This document shows positions 27,370 to 37,387 of a stretch of 64,000 bases of DNA, piece after piece. The stretch's first letter is position 1. Each line of letters opens with the position of its first letter. The DNA is from Methanosarcina sp. DH2 (lineage in GTDB: Archaea; Halobacteriota; Methanosarcinia; Methanosarcinales; Methanosarcinaceae). The notes below the pieces were generated by a model. That model was not told the DNA's origin. It did no database searches and saw nothing but the letters and a program-made list of their open reading frames with translations. The stretch lies in contig NZ_WJBI01000002.1 of the NCBI RefSeq assembly GCF_020804225.1, positions 62,001 to 126,000 of the forward strand, read 5' to 3'. The position numbers were made by a program, and so were the translations under genes.

Positions 27370-27732
27370 TTAGCAGGTTATATGAAATAGTGCCGAAACT
27401 CTGCCTTCGATTTCATTCCAGCGCTCAATTGCCCAGGGAGTCGGGAATAACTCTACCCCGCATTTCTTTCCCGTGAAAAAGTCTTCAGCTTCCTCCGAAA
27501 GTTTCACAAAACCTGTCTGTCCGGTCCCGATGATTATTTTTTCTGTCCCCTCCTCATAGATATTTTCTGCTTCTTCAAGAGAGATTTTATGAGAAGTCCC
27601 ATACTTTTCTTTTGAGAGCATTTTTTCCCGCATTTCAACCCTGCCGTCGAGGCGGATGAGAATATCGTAATCAAAAGTCTCTCCTTCTACAGTAATTGAA
27701 CCAAAACTTGTGGAATCAATCTTTGGTTTCAT
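27370..27732 (-). CDS. Mth938-like domain protein (DUF498)
   Basis: 120 aa, the standard length. Recognised by DSTSFGSITVEGETFDYDIL, EKIIIGTGQTG, ELFPTPWAIERWNEI and VSALFHITC near the end. The fold is that of M. thermautotrophicus MTH938, related to NDUFAF3/AAMDC. The molecular function is unknown. AAGAGGTAAACC precedes the ATG. It lies divergent from AIM24 across 216 bp. Confidence 0.9.
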   Translation of the reverse strand: MKPKIDSTSFGSITVEGETFDYDILIRLDGRVEMREKMLSKEKYGTSHKISLEEAENIYEEGTEKIIIGTGQTGFVKLSEEAEDFFTGKKCGVELFPTPWAIERWNEIEGRVSALFHITC

Positions 27733-27948
27733 GGTTTACCTCTTAAATTAAAGACTGAAAACGAGATTTCATATTACAATTGTTTTGCATGCTTCATATA
27801 TATAACAGGAAGTTTGCTCCGGAACCTGAACTCATGTCAGTACGGTTTTCCTTGCTTTCTGAAAGGGACATAGGAAATTTATTTATATTTATTAAAGACT
27901 ATTGAACATTTAAATAATATTAAAGAAATGAATTAGAGGTGAATAATA

Positions 27949-28641
27949 ATGGGACGCTATTCATTAGAAGATTTTATTCAAAGCACAGGAGAAAGAGACC
28001 TCGGACAGGGAATTTTTGAGCTGGAACGAGAACGCCTGCTTGAAGTTAATCTCAATAGTATGGTATGGACCAAAATGAGCTCCATGGTCGCATACACAGG
28101 GAATATAAAGTTTACTCGGGAAGGAGTCCTCGAACACGGACTTGGGAAGCTCGTGAAAGTATCCCTGACAGGAGAAGGGGTCAGTCTCACAAAAGCCGAA
28201 GGAAGAGGGAAGCTCTATCTTGCGGACAAGGGGAAGAAAATATCAGTTCTGAAACTTGAAAATGATTCTATATTCGTAAATGGTAACGACATCCTGGCCT
28301 TTGAAAATACTATCAACTGGGACATCAAGCTGATGAAAAAGCCTGCAGGAGTGATGGCAGGTGGGCTTTTCAACGTAAAACTGGAAGGAAACGGTATGGT
28401 TGCCATCACCACTCACCACGATCCTGTAACTTTCAGGGTAACTAAAGAACATCCGGTCTTCACTGACCCTAACGCCACAGTTGCCTGGTCAGGAAATCTG
28501 GAACCTGAGATAAAAACTGATATCTCCTTGAAAAGTTTCGTTGGAAGAGGCAGCGGAGAATCTATCCAGATGGTTTTCAGAGGAGAAGGGTTTGTAGTAG
28601 TCCAGCCTTATGAAGAGATTTATTTCCAGGCTCAGACCTGA
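27949..28641 (+). CDS. AIM24 family protein
   Basis: 230 aa, all-beta. Features of the AIM24 (DUF124) family: repeated beta segments with VWTKMSSMVAYTGNIKF, GRGKLYLADKGKKI, VNGNDILAFE and the C-terminal SGESIQMVFRGEGFVVVQP. Bacterial and archaeal members form TRAP-like beta-barrel oligomers; the role is unclear (the mitochondrial homolog supports inner-membrane organisation). AGAGGTGAATAATA precedes the ATG. Confidence 0.93.
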   Translation: MGRYSLEDFIQSTGERDLGQGIFELERERLLEVNLNSMVWTKMSSMVAYTGNIKFTREGVLEHGLGKLVKVSLTGEGVSLTKAEGRGKLYLADKGKKISVLKLENDSIFVNGNDILAFENTINWDIKLMKKPAGVMAGGLFNVKLEGNGMVAITTHHDPVTFRVTKEHPVFTDPNATVAWSGNLEPEIKTDISLKSFVGRGSGESIQMVFRGEGFVVVQPYEEIYFQAQT

Positions 28642-28643
28642 AA

Positions 28644-28737
28644 AAAATAGTTTACAGCGTAAAAATGGCTTACAGTGTAAAAGCAGTTTACAATATAAAA
28701 ACAATTTACAATATAAAAACAGTTTACAATATAAATA
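28644..28737. repeat. 17-bp tandem repeat after the AIM24 gene
   Basis: Six copies of a unit CAGTTTACAATATAAAA (variants TGGCTTACAGTGTAAAA and others) follow the AIM24 stop. The 5' copies are more diverged. It is noncoding. Confidence 0.85.
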
Positions 28738-28819
28738 ACAAACTTAATCAAGTCAGGGTTTTTACTAAAGGAAAAGGAGGGAAAGGCACAGGAAAATTGC
28801 GCATTTCCTCTTTCCCACT

Positions 28820-29632
28820 TTAATTTTCAGAAGCCATGGCTTCAACTTCATCGCCGCAGGTTGCCGAAAACCTGGTTTTTTCCTTCTTTGCACACTCCAT
28901 TCCGTCTTCTACAGCTTCCCTGATGATGTATCCAGCTTTGTGCAGGATAGTATCCCCTATCTGAGGGTCTTTGTCCATACTCCCGGTACAGGGATAGGAA
29001 TGGTGAGCTCCTGAGATGGTTTCTTTATATCCCGGAAGGTCGGTCCAACCGAGTTTTTTTGCGACAAACCAGGTCGAGCCACATGGAGCGTCCCGGATTA
29101 CACCTGCTCCTACGAACATTTTCCCGTCAGGGCTCATCTCGACCCTGAGCACCGGTCTTCCGAAGCCAAGGTCAACGAAAGAATCTATCACTGGCTTTCC
29201 GGTTTTTTCGAGGGCGCAGAAGGGTTTCGGCGCCTCAAATTCAACACCTGTAGCTTCGAGTTCTTTCCTGAGCTGCTCAAGGACACCGGCAGGAGTTTTC
29301 TTCGAATCTTCAGCAGGCGCAATTACGGCTTTTGCCCCGGTTTTCTGCACGACTTCGGGAAGAGCCGCAAGGAGGTCAGGGTGGATCCCTATAGCAAGGA
29401 TCAAATCACATTCCGGAAGTGATGGAGGCAGAAACTGGGCAGGCTCTTCGATAAACGGAGGCAGGTCTTCCGGAAACTCATGGATTCCCACAATCAGGTT
29501 TGCATAAGATTTCCTTGCCTGCCGGCAGTGGTTGCAGAGCTCACCGCACGAAACGCAGAAATTTGACGAATTTACCAAATTCTGGATAACTTTTTTTCCG
29601 AGTTCGCCTGTATAGAGTACGAGGATTCTCAT
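28820..29632 (-). CDS. DUF166 family protein
   Basis: 270 aa from the ATG at 29632, chosen because AGGAGAGCAAAAAT sits right before it; an upstream ATG at 29668 has no such site. The Cys-rich segment CVSCGELCNHCRQ suggests metal binding. PCGSTWFVAKKL and SGAHHSYPCTGSM are the family signatures. DUF166 proteins, once called thymidylate-synthase-like, are found mostly in methanogens and their function is unknown. Confidence 0.88.
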   Translation of the reverse strand: MRILVLYTGELGKKVIQNLVNSSNFCVSCGELCNHCRQARKSYANLIVGIHEFPEDLPPFIEEPAQFLPPSLPECDLILAIGIHPDLLAALPEVVQKTGAKAVIAPAEDSKKTPAGVLEQLRKELEATGVEFEAPKPFCALEKTGKPVIDSFVDLGFGRPVLRVEMSPDGKMFVGAGVIRDAPCGSTWFVAKKLGWTDLPGYKETISGAHHSYPCTGSMDKDPQIGDTILHKAGYIIREAVEDGMECAKKEKTRFSATCGDEVEAMASEN

Positions 29633-30061
29633 ATTTTTGCTCTCCTTTTTCAAGGATTCCAATGTCACTATGCAAATTCGCTTTTGTTGTAACGATCCCC
29701 GCCTGTTTTGTATCTCATAATGAAAAATACAGAGAAAAAAATCTTTTTTTGCGGGGTTGCTGATATGCTTTTAAAAGGTAGTTCTGACAGAAGGTGCTTC
29801 AGACAGCACACACTTCTCACAGCAGACAACTTTCACCTGTTATCATCTTACTATACATTATAATTATTTGTTTCAATCTATAAATAATGGGAGTTTCAAG
29901 ATAGAAATCAGTATCCACAACTAAATCTGTGTATGAGCGCTCGAAGAGGAATAAAAAGCTGAAAACCGGGAAGAGGGAGGAAAAGGTAAAAAGATCGGGA
30001 AAGTGTGAAGAAAAAAAGGAAAAGATGGAAAAAAGAAGAAAATCCGCGGATCAGTTCTCTT
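29633..30061. other. Intergenic region
   Basis: No gene is recognised. The plus frame 29929-30288 is Lys/Glu low complexity at its start and then runs antisense to the ferredoxin gene. It contains the DUF166 promoter side. Confidence 0.4.
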
Positions 30062-30448
30062 TCATTCTCCCAGTTTTAAAGCCCCATGAGGGCACATCTT
30101 TATGCACATACCACACTGGATACACTTCTTTTCATCCACGCAAAGGCTCCAGGTTTCATCAAAAGCGTAAACATTCATCGGGCAGACTGAGATGCAGGCT
30201 CCGCATTCAACACATTCTTCTTCATCCCTGTGAATGGGGCGATCCAGAATTGCAACTATTGCCCCTCTTGACTCGAGAGCATTTTTAATTTTGTCGAACC
30301 TGGAATCTTTAACGTCTGCAATCAGTTCTCCGTAAGTCGAGTCAATATTTGCGACCATAATATTAAGCAGAATTCCGGTTTCGATAATAGACTCGGAGAT
30401 AATGGGGTTATGTATCCTTTCCGTAGGGATGCTGATCTTTATTTTCAT
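30062..30448 (-). CDS. NIL domain plus 2[4Fe-4S] ferredoxin, homocysteine synthesis partner
   Basis: 128 aa. Residues 1-70 form a NIL domain (KIKISIPTERIHNPIISESI), and residues 78-125 carry two ferredoxin motifs: CVECGACISVCPMNVYAF and CIQCGMCIKMCPHGAL. It is the homolog of M. acetivorans MA1822, shown genetically with MA1821 to be needed for making homocysteine from aspartate semialdehyde and sulfide. The ATG lies 2 bp after the stop of the DUF39-CBS gene, and its ribosome site AGGAGGTACTGAGC is inside that gene, so the two are translationally coupled. Confidence 0.93.
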   Translation of the reverse strand: MKIKISIPTERIHNPIISESIIETGILLNIMVANIDSTYGELIADVKDSRFDKIKNALESRGAIVAILDRPIHRDEEECVECGACISVCPMNVYAFDETWSLCVDEKKCIQCGMCIKMCPHGALKLGE

Positions 30449-30450
30449 GC

Positions 30451-31953
30451 TCAGTACCTCCTTGCAAGGAGCTTGCTTATATTATCGCTTGTGATAATTC
30501 CAAGTACCCGCTTCTGAGCATCGATCACAGGCATTGCCGAAACTCCATAGCGGTCCAGCCTGCGGGCTGCAAGGTCCACAGGTTCGTTCGGAGCGCAGGT
30601 CAGGACCTTTTTCGTCATGACGCTTTCTACGGAATCAAAAATATTTTCGGCAACAGCTTTTGAGATATCCCAGGCAGTAAGTATTCCTACCAGTTCACCT
30701 GTATCCGAAATCACTGCAAGGTGGTTGAACGAATTCTCCCAGATTTTCTTTGCAGCGTCCTGAACAGTCTGGTTCTTTTTGATAGTAACAATAAAATCGG
30801 ACATGACATCTTTTACAAGAGGCACTGCCTGTGTCTGTTTCATGGATTTTGCCGAGCCTTCACAGCAAAGCCTTTCCACAGGCGCGCTGATAAAGAATTT
30901 GCCGTGCTTTACCCATTCCTTAAGTTCATTTGCAATCTTTCTTGCGTTCTTGAAGCTTGAAAGGGAAGAGGTTAGAACGTCTTTTCCTTCAATCTGCACA
31001 GAGCCTGACCTGAGTTCGGCATAATTTACCTGCCTGACCACAGGCTTATCCTTGCTGCCCACGGCATAATCAAGAACACTGGTAGTAATATCCTCATCAC
31101 GCACTGCAGTTGAGGCTGCGATCTTTTCATTAAGAATGGGTATTGGGATTCCGATTCCCATATAAAGGGTTGTCCCGTAGCCTGTAAAAGAAGCGGCCCT
31201 TAAATAATCAGGGTTCATTTCCTTAAGGTTTCCTTTAAGCATGAGGGTACCAAAACCGCTGGAGGGAGAGTGTTGGGTCCCGTTCCCGATAACATAACCC
31301 TGGGCCCCGCCGATAAAAATCCTTGTGCCTGTTCCTATAGTTTCGTAGGTCGGGTCGTTTGACAGGGGAGAAAGGACTCCTGCTCCGGAATAGGTTACGT
31401 TACCAAAGTTGGGCAGAAGCTCTCCCATATAAGTATTCAGTATCCGTTTGGAACTATTTGTTGCAGCAGCATATTTCTGGTAGGCATTTCTGGGATTGAG
31501 GAGAGCTGCTTCGTTTAAGTCATCAAGGGTGATTGTCGTATCAAGCACTTTCCTGGGATAGCAGTCCGTCCCGTAGGAGGTTGCGTGTACATTGATCTCT
31601 TTTCCTCTCAGCAGGTCTTCAATGACATGCGCTCCACCATACTGTATCCCGCGTGTGTCCGAGATCTGGGCAGCTCCAAGGTAAGCGTCAACAGCAGCAA
31701 GCCCGCTGTATGCCTCTACATTGTTGAACCATACTTTCTGGATCTTGATTGGGGGTTCCGAATGACCCAGGTTAAGCATCAAACCTGAAGAGCACATGGC
31801 TCCAAACGTGCCTGTAGTGACTACATCAACTTCTCTCGCGGCACCTTCCACGCCAAGACTTTCAACAATTCCGACCATTTCCTCGGCTGTGACTACACTG
31901 ACGCTCCCATCCTCAATTTTTTTATTGATCTCATGAACCGATTTTTTAACCAT
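30451..31953 (-). CDS. DUF39-CBS protein, L-aspartate semialdehyde sulfurtransferase
   Basis: 500 aa. Residues about 1-370 are the DUF39 (COG1900) catalytic domain, including MCSSGLMLNLGHSEPP, YGTDCYPRK and VERLCCEGSA near the end. Two CBS repeats follow (DVMSDFIVTIKKNQTV, VMTKKVLTCAPNEPV). Homolog of M. acetivorans MA1821, which acts with the NIL-ferredoxin to convert aspartate semialdehyde to homocysteine. Conserved Cys residues (C53, C136 region) are candidates for persulfide chemistry. AGAGGAAACCCCC precedes the ATG. The CBS pair probably senses an adenosyl ligand such as SAM (inference). Confidence 0.93.
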   Translation of the reverse strand: MVKKSVHEINKKIEDGSVSVVTAEEMVGIVESLGVEGAAREVDVVTTGTFGAMCSSGLMLNLGHSEPPIKIQKVWFNNVEAYSGLAAVDAYLGAAQISDTRGIQYGGAHVIEDLLRGKEINVHATSYGTDCYPRKVLDTTITLDDLNEAALLNPRNAYQKYAAATNSSKRILNTYMGELLPNFGNVTYSGAGVLSPLSNDPTYETIGTGTRIFIGGAQGYVIGNGTQHSPSSGFGTLMLKGNLKEMNPDYLRAASFTGYGTTLYMGIGIPIPILNEKIAASTAVRDEDITTSVLDYAVGSKDKPVVRQVNYAELRSGSVQIEGKDVLTSSLSSFKNARKIANELKEWVKHGKFFISAPVERLCCEGSAKSMKQTQAVPLVKDVMSDFIVTIKKNQTVQDAAKKIWENSFNHLAVISDTGELVGILTAWDISKAVAENIFDSVESVMTKKVLTCAPNEPVDLAARRLDRYGVSAMPVIDAQKRVLGIITSDNISKLLARRY

Positions 31954-32317
31954 GGGGGTTTCCTCTTTTTATAAACTTATCTAGATGGTAATTTTTGCCA
32001 GAATTATATATTACTTGTTATAACCCCTGGGGTAACAGCTACTTCCGTGAGAGGTAAAAAGTTCTGGCATTGCATTATTTATCTTCAGACTACTGCTGTC
32101 AGGTCTTCATTCTAATAATTAATAATCATATTTATGAGCCATATATATTACTTACGATAATCGAAGCCCATTATCATGGAGGCTAGTTATAGAATAATCA
32201 ACACGCGTTCACACTATATACAGGTTGCATAACATGGAACTCTTATGGTCAGGGAACAGGGCTATTTTCAGTAAGTTTCTTATGCTTACAGGATATTACC
32301 CGAGACCAGGTGATTTA
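31954..32317. other. Divergent promoter region between homocysteine genes and ribL
   Basis: AT-rich, with TATATATTAC-type elements on both strands near 32000 and 32145. It serves the minus-strand homocysteine operon and the plus-strand ribL gene. No RNA structure is recognised. Confidence 0.45.
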
Positions 32318-32737
32318 TTGACGCGTGTACTTGCTACCGGAACTTTTGACATTCTCCATCCGGGACATGTTTATTTCCTGACCCAGGCACGAGCTCTTGG
32401 AGATGAACTCTTCGTCATTGTTGCCAGGGATTCCAACGTGACCCATAAGCCAAAACCAATAGTTCCTGAGAAGCAGCGGCTTGAGATGGTGAATGCACTT
32501 GGAACGGTAGACAAAGCCACTCTTGGCAGTGAAAAGGATATGTTCGAACCCCTTAAGGAAATAAGACCGGATATCATTGCTCTGGGTTATGACCAGCATT
32601 TTGACATTGAGCTTCTGGAGATAGAACTTACTAAAAGAGGGCTTCCTGCAAAAGTGGTCAGGATTCCACTTTCAAAAAGATGCCCTCTTTGCAGTACCGG
32701 CGCAATTATAAAAGAAGTCCTGAAACGGTATGGGTAA
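32318..32737 (+). CDS. ribL: Archaeal FAD synthase RibL
   Basis: 139 aa from a TTG at 32318, giving (M)TRVLATGTFDILHPGHVYFL, the canonical RibL start; AGGTGAT lies just before. Longer frames from 32225 add a 31-residue tail the family lacks. The nucleotidyltransferase motifs HPGH and, near the end, IPLSKRCPLCSTGAII are present. RibL transfers AMP from ATP (or CMP from CTP) to FMN. The two Cys in CPLC are conserved in archaeal RibL and affect redox sensitivity. ribH and ribC lie about 1.3 kb away on the other strand. Confidence 0.93.
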   Translation: MTRVLATGTFDILHPGHVYFLTQARALGDELFVIVARDSNVTHKPKPIVPEKQRLEMVNALGTVDKATLGSEKDMFEPLKEIRPDIIALGYDQHFDIELLEIELTKRGLPAKVVRIPLSKRCPLCSTGAIIKEVLKRYG

Positions 32738-32814
32738 ACTTACCCCTACCGTTCTCTATACTTAAAAAAATACTTTCCGGACCTCTATTAAAAAGGTCGC
32801 TTCGGAATCGTGTT

Positions 32815-33957
32815 TTATGCAAATACTTTTTCAAGCCTTTCAAGCGCTTCGCGGATTCTATCAATGGATGTTGCGTAGGAAATCCGGATAAAGTCCTCGC
32901 CGGAAGACCCGAAAGCAACTCCAGGGGTTACTGCAACATGAGCTTCCCTCAGTAGCTTTTCAGCAACCTCGGTCCCGTTTCCGTACTCACTCACATTGGC
33001 AAAGGCATAGAAAGCTCCATCCGGTTTCTTGCATTCAAGCCCTATTTTATTCAGCCCATCAATGAGAATGTCCCTGCGCATTTTAAAGCGGTCCACCATT
33101 GCCTTCACTCCGTCCTGAGGGCCCTGAAGGGCTTCAAGCCCGCCATACTGGACAAAAGTAGTGGCGCTGCTTACAGAGTGGGACTGGATCTTCTGTAGAA
33201 GCTTGAAGATCTCAGGAGGAGCGGTAAGGTATCCAAGTCTCCAGCCAGTCATTGCATACGCTTTGGAAAAGCCGTTTACAGTAATGGTCCTCTCCTGCAT
33301 CCCGTCAAAACTGCCAATACTGATATGTTCCCTGTCATAGATGATTTTCTCATAGATCTCATCTGAGACTACCAGAAGGTCATGGTCAATTGCAAGATCT
33401 GCAATGCACTGCAGGGTTTTTTTCCCGAATACGCCGCCTGTCGGGTTGCCCGGGCTGTTTACAACAATGAGCTTTGTCTTATCGTTTATGTAATCGGCGA
33501 AATTGTCAGGCAGGAACCCTTTTTCAGGGACTGTAGGAACCCAGACAGTATCTGCTCCTGCAAAACGAATGCAGGCGTCATAGGTTACCCAGGCAGGATC
33601 AAAGAGGAGTGCCTGATCCCCGTCGTCGAGGGCACCCATCATTATTTCGAAAATCCCCTGCTTTGCACCCGGGGTGACCAGCACATCTTTTTCGGTCACA
33701 TCCAGGCGATTTTCCGTTCTCAGCTTTTCGGCAATCGCTGCCCTTAATTCCGGAATACCGCCAGAAGGAGCGTAGTGGGTCTTTCCCTCATACATAGCCT
33801 TTGCTGCAGCATCACAGATGTTTTTAGGGGTGTCGAAATCAGGTTCGCCAAGGCTAAAATTGATAACGTCTGTACCCTCTTTAATCATTCTGGTCGCGAT
33901 GTTGGAGATCCTGATCGTTGCAGATTCTTCTACACGCTTGAGCCTTGCGGATGTCAT
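32815..33957 (-). CDS. aspC: Pyridoxal-phosphate aspartate aminotransferase (class I/II)
   Basis: 380 aa, full length. Motifs: SLGEPDFDTP, HYAPSGGIPELR, VTPGAKQGIFE, the Asn of NSPGNPTGGVF, SDEIYEKIIY, the PLP-binding Lys in VNGFSKAYAMTGWRLGY and the substrate-binding Arg in FIRISYATS. It interconverts aspartate/2-oxoglutarate and oxaloacetate/glutamate. Its location near the homocysteine genes, which use an aspartate derivative, may be functional or chance. The gene symbol follows family naming. Confidence 0.92.
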   Translation of the reverse strand: MTSARLKRVEESATIRISNIATRMIKEGTDVINFSLGEPDFDTPKNICDAAAKAMYEGKTHYAPSGGIPELRAAIAEKLRTENRLDVTEKDVLVTPGAKQGIFEIMMGALDDGDQALLFDPAWVTYDACIRFAGADTVWVPTVPEKGFLPDNFADYINDKTKLIVVNSPGNPTGGVFGKKTLQCIADLAIDHDLLVVSDEIYEKIIYDREHISIGSFDGMQERTITVNGFSKAYAMTGWRLGYLTAPPEIFKLLQKIQSHSVSSATTFVQYGGLEALQGPQDGVKAMVDRFKMRRDILIDGLNKIGLECKKPDGAFYAFANVSEYGNGTEVAEKLLREAHVAVTPGVAFGSSGEDFIRISYATSIDRIREALERLEKVFA

Positions 33958-34012
33958 AGAGATGGTCCTGGTTTGTTACACTCTTGCTAGCTTATTGAAG
34001 CATCAAGGAACT

Positions 34013-34417
34013 TCACAGCCGCCGCACCAACTTGACTGCAGCTTCTACTGCCCTTTTAGCATAGTCGACACGTTCATGAGCAGCCATCCTGGTCATACCC
34101 GGACCCGGAATTCCGAGAGTTACTGGCTTGTTGAACTCAAGGGAAAGATCCATGATCTTCCTTGCGGCATGCTGCATAACCACCTGGTCATGGTCGGTCT
34201 CACCTTCGATTACCGACCCTATGGTAACCACTGCATCAATGTCCTCCCTCTGACAGAGCTTCTTGATTGCAAGAGGCATGTCAAAGACTCCGGGCACGAG
34301 AATGGTCTCTTTAACTGTTGCCCCCAGGAATTCCGCATGCTCTCTTCCAAGCAGTTCCATCTGGTAGGTCAGATCCCTGTTAAATTCAGCTACAACAAAT
34401 CCTAGGCTGATAGTCAT
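34013..34417 (-). CDS. ribH: 6,7-dimethyl-8-ribityllumazine synthase
   Basis: 134 aa, the short archaeal form. It condenses 5-amino-6-ribitylaminouracil with dihydroxybutanone phosphate. [21 protein letters not shown] (N-terminus), [30 protein letters not shown] (phosphate loop and catalytic His in H-D) and [14 protein letters not shown] are characteristic. It lies 40 bp downstream of ribC in the same direction, so the two form an operon for consecutive riboflavin steps. Confidence 0.95.
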   Translation of the reverse strand: MTISLGFVVAEFNRDLTYQMELLGREHAEFLGATVKETILVPGVFDMPLAIKKLCQREDIDAVVTIGSVIEGETDHDQVVMQHAARKIMDLSLEFNKPVTLGIPGPGMTRMAAHERVDYAKRAVEAAVKLVRRL

Positions 34418-34457
34418 CTAGTAAGGTCTCCAGTCTTGTTTTTAACTTAAAGTCGCT

Positions 34458-35009
<552 letters not shown>

Positions 35010-36161
35010 TCATAACCTGTCAATGACACGTGATGCAGCTTCAGTGCCTGCTCCCACGCTGCCAATATAACCCCGCTTACTCAGCACGATTTCGAGCTGC
35101 TGGACAGTGGAGAGGACATCCCTTGCAGTCACATTTCCCATGCTTCCAATCCTGAAAATCTTGCTCTTCAGGCGTTCCTGCCCGCCAGCTATAATTACTC
35201 CACGTTTTTTCATGTCGTTTTTAATGTCTTCACCATCAACTCCTGCAGGAGATTTCATTGCAGTGATAGTGTTGGAGTACTGGCTGTACTCATTAAGCTG
35301 TGGGAACATTTCTATGTTCATTGCGCCAGCTGCTGCTCTTACTGCTTCGGAGAGGGTTCTGTGCCTTTTGATCCTTGCTTCCATGCCCTCTTCCTTAACG
35401 ATATGAAGGGCTTCCTGAAGTGCATAAAAGAGAGGAATTGCAGGAGTGTAAGGCGTTTCAGGCCTGGGTTTATCCCCGCTTTTTTTATATGCCTTAAGGT
35501 CATTATAGTATGGCCTCTTCTTTATTCCGTTCATAGCCTCAAAGGCTTTTTCGCTTACGGAAACAGCTGCCATTCCCGGTGGAGCTGCAAGGCATTTCTG
35601 GGAACCAACAATTGCAATATCGACATTCCATTCATCGACTTTGACTTCATCTCCCCCGAGGGAGGTAACACCGTCCATAATAAAAAGAGCGTCGTGCTTT
35701 TTTGCAAGCTTGCCGATTTCTACAGCAGGATTCATGATACCTGCAGAGGTCTCGTTGTGGACAAGGGTGATAGCTTTTGCCCCTTCCTCGAGCTTTTCCT
35801 TAACCTGTTCAAGGTCAACAGGAAGACCCCATTCGAACTCCAGGGGCACCACTTCAGCATAAAGAGCTGCAAGGTCTTTGAAACGCTCTCCGAACTTTCC
35901 GTTCTCTATAGCGATAACTTTATCCCCGCTTCCGGCCACGGACCCGACTGCGGCTTCCATTCCCGCAGTCCCGGAACCACTGAGCAAAAAGATGTCATTT
36001 TTTGTCTGAAAAACATCTGCAAGAATTGCCCTGCAATCGGTATAAATTCCGGCAAATTCAGCACTCCGGTGGTTGATCATCGGTTTTGACATTGCTCTAA
36101 GGACTCTGGGTGCGACAGGTACGGGACCAGGCATCATGAGAAGGGTATCTTCCAGATCCAT
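35010..36161 (-). CDS. Class V aminotransferase (alanine/serine-glyoxylate aminotransferase family)
   Basis: 383 aa from the ATG at 36161 (MDLEDTLLMMPGPVPV), preceded by GGAGTATAATAAAT; an ATG at 36188 would add nine unrelated residues. PLP motifs: MINHRSAEFA, LLSGSGTAGMEAA, HNETSAGIMNP, MDGVTSLGGDEV and the Schiff-base Lys in GSQKCLAAPPG. In archaea such enzymes act on alanine, serine or phosphoserine with various keto acids; the exact pair is unknown. Confidence 0.92.
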   Translation of the reverse strand: MDLEDTLLMMPGPVPVAPRVLRAMSKPMINHRSAEFAGIYTDCRAILADVFQTKNDIFLLSGSGTAGMEAAVGSVAGSGDKVIAIENGKFGERFKDLAALYAEVVPLEFEWGLPVDLEQVKEKLEEGAKAITLVHNETSAGIMNPAVEIGKLAKKHDALFIMDGVTSLGGDEVKVDEWNVDIAIVGSQKCLAAPPGMAAVSVSEKAFEAMNGIKKRPYYNDLKAYKKSGDKPRPETPYTPAIPLFYALQEALHIVKEEGMEARIKRHRTLSEAVRAAAGAMNIEMFPQLNEYSQYSNTITAMKSPAGVDGEDIKNDMKKRGVIIAGGQERLKSKIFRIGSMGNVTARDVLSTVQQLEIVLSKRGYIGSVGAGTEAASRVIDRL

Positions 36162-36499
36162 ATTTATTATACTCCACACTTTTTTCAAAGATTAAATTGG
36201 TTTTTGTTTTTATTAATTGAGGGGGATTTATGTAAACTCTATGATATTGAAATTATTTCAGTAATGTAGTCCTGAAATAGTTCAGGGTAATATACTTATA
36301 GATACGGCATGCCGGAGGGATCCGTAGTACCTTAAGCCCTGATACCTTTTCGACTGCATTTACCATGTTCTCCGGACAGTTCAGACAGGTTAAGTACCGA
36401 ATTAAATTAAGGATTCAGGTTTAATTGAATCCTAGTATATAATTCATGTGCTTTCCATGTTCAATCTGAGATTCTGGCTTTAAGGAAAAAGGATTCCGG
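36162..36499. other. Intergenic region
   Basis: AT-rich with GATACGGCATGCCGGAGGGATC near 36301, which contains CGGCATGCCG, a 10-bp perfect palindrome. It may be a protein-binding site. No gene is seen. Confidence 0.4.
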
Positions 36500-37063
36500 T
36501 TATTGGCCCTGAAGAAGTTTCATTACGTCGTGTTTTGTTACAACTCCCACGACTGTTCCTTTTTCTACTACAAGTACGGCAGGATTTCCTTCAAGTATAT
36601 GTGAAACTACTGAGATCGAGATTCCGGGAGATACTGTAGGGAACGACTCCCCCATTATCCCTGAAACTTTCAACTGAGATATGGATTTTTTCTTGCTCTC
36701 ACCCATCAGTTTTACGATCATATCTTCCGAAACACTTCCAACCGGAATTCCTCTATCAAGCACGGGGATCTGTGAAATACCATGAACATGCATAAGGTTT
36801 ACCACCTCTTCTACCGAGTCTTCAGGAGAAACATGAAGGACAGGGGAATGCATCAGGTCCCTTATAATGATCTGCTGCTCCTTTTCAGCTTCCTCAAAAG
36901 CATCAAGGATTTTCCTGACCGTTGAGAGCCTGGGGTCTACATCTCCAGATTCGATACGTGCTATAAGAGGCTGGCTTACACCTGCCCTTTTAGCCAGGTC
37001 GCTCTGGGTAAGCCCGAGTTCATTTCTTCTTTTTTTAAGATCTTCGGGTGTTGGAAGCTGCAT
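36500..37063 (-). CDS. XRE-type HTH transcription regulator with CBS pair
   Basis: 187 aa. Residues 1-62 hold an XRE helix-turn-helix (LKKRRNELGLTQSDLAKRAG, VSQPLIARIESGDVDP). Two CBS repeats follow (LMHSPVLHVSPEDSVEEVV and IMGESFPTVSPGISI). CBS pairs bind adenosyl ligands, so this is probably an energy- or SAM-responsive regulator. The same architecture is widespread in Euryarchaeota. It may regulate itself or neighbours; no operator is recognisable. Confidence 0.93.
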   Translation of the reverse strand: MQLPTPEDLKKRRNELGLTQSDLAKRAGVSQPLIARIESGDVDPRLSTVRKILDAFEEAEKEQQIIIRDLMHSPVLHVSPEDSVEEVVNLMHVHGISQIPVLDRGIPVGSVSEDMIVKLMGESKKKSISQLKVSGIMGESFPTVSPGISISVVSHILEGNPAVLVVEKGTVVGVVTKHDVMKLLQGQ

Positions 37064-37387
37064 ATATATTACCGATAGTAATTATGGTATTTAATGTCAT
37101 TGGTTAACATAATTTAAAGAGTTTATATATAAATCACTTTCGGAGCCACTTAACCATTTCCAGAAACGTCCAGTGAAACAGGTTGTCAATAAATAATTAA
37201 ATTAAAAAATAACCGATTTAAGAAAAAAATGGTACAATTACAGTAATAAAAAATTAAGTACTAATTAATAAAAAAGAATGCCACGTCTAAAAAAATTAAA
37301 CAAATAATAAAAATAGAAAAGAAGGCTGAAAAGAGAATCCTCAAAGGGACAAAAATAAAAATTAGAAAACAGAATTCCTTCTCATAC
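37064..37387. other. AT-rich intergenic region
   Basis: Very A-rich (37190-37330). It lies between the XRE-CBS gene and the 3' end of cdc48. No terminator with clear stem or other feature is seen. Confidence 0.35.
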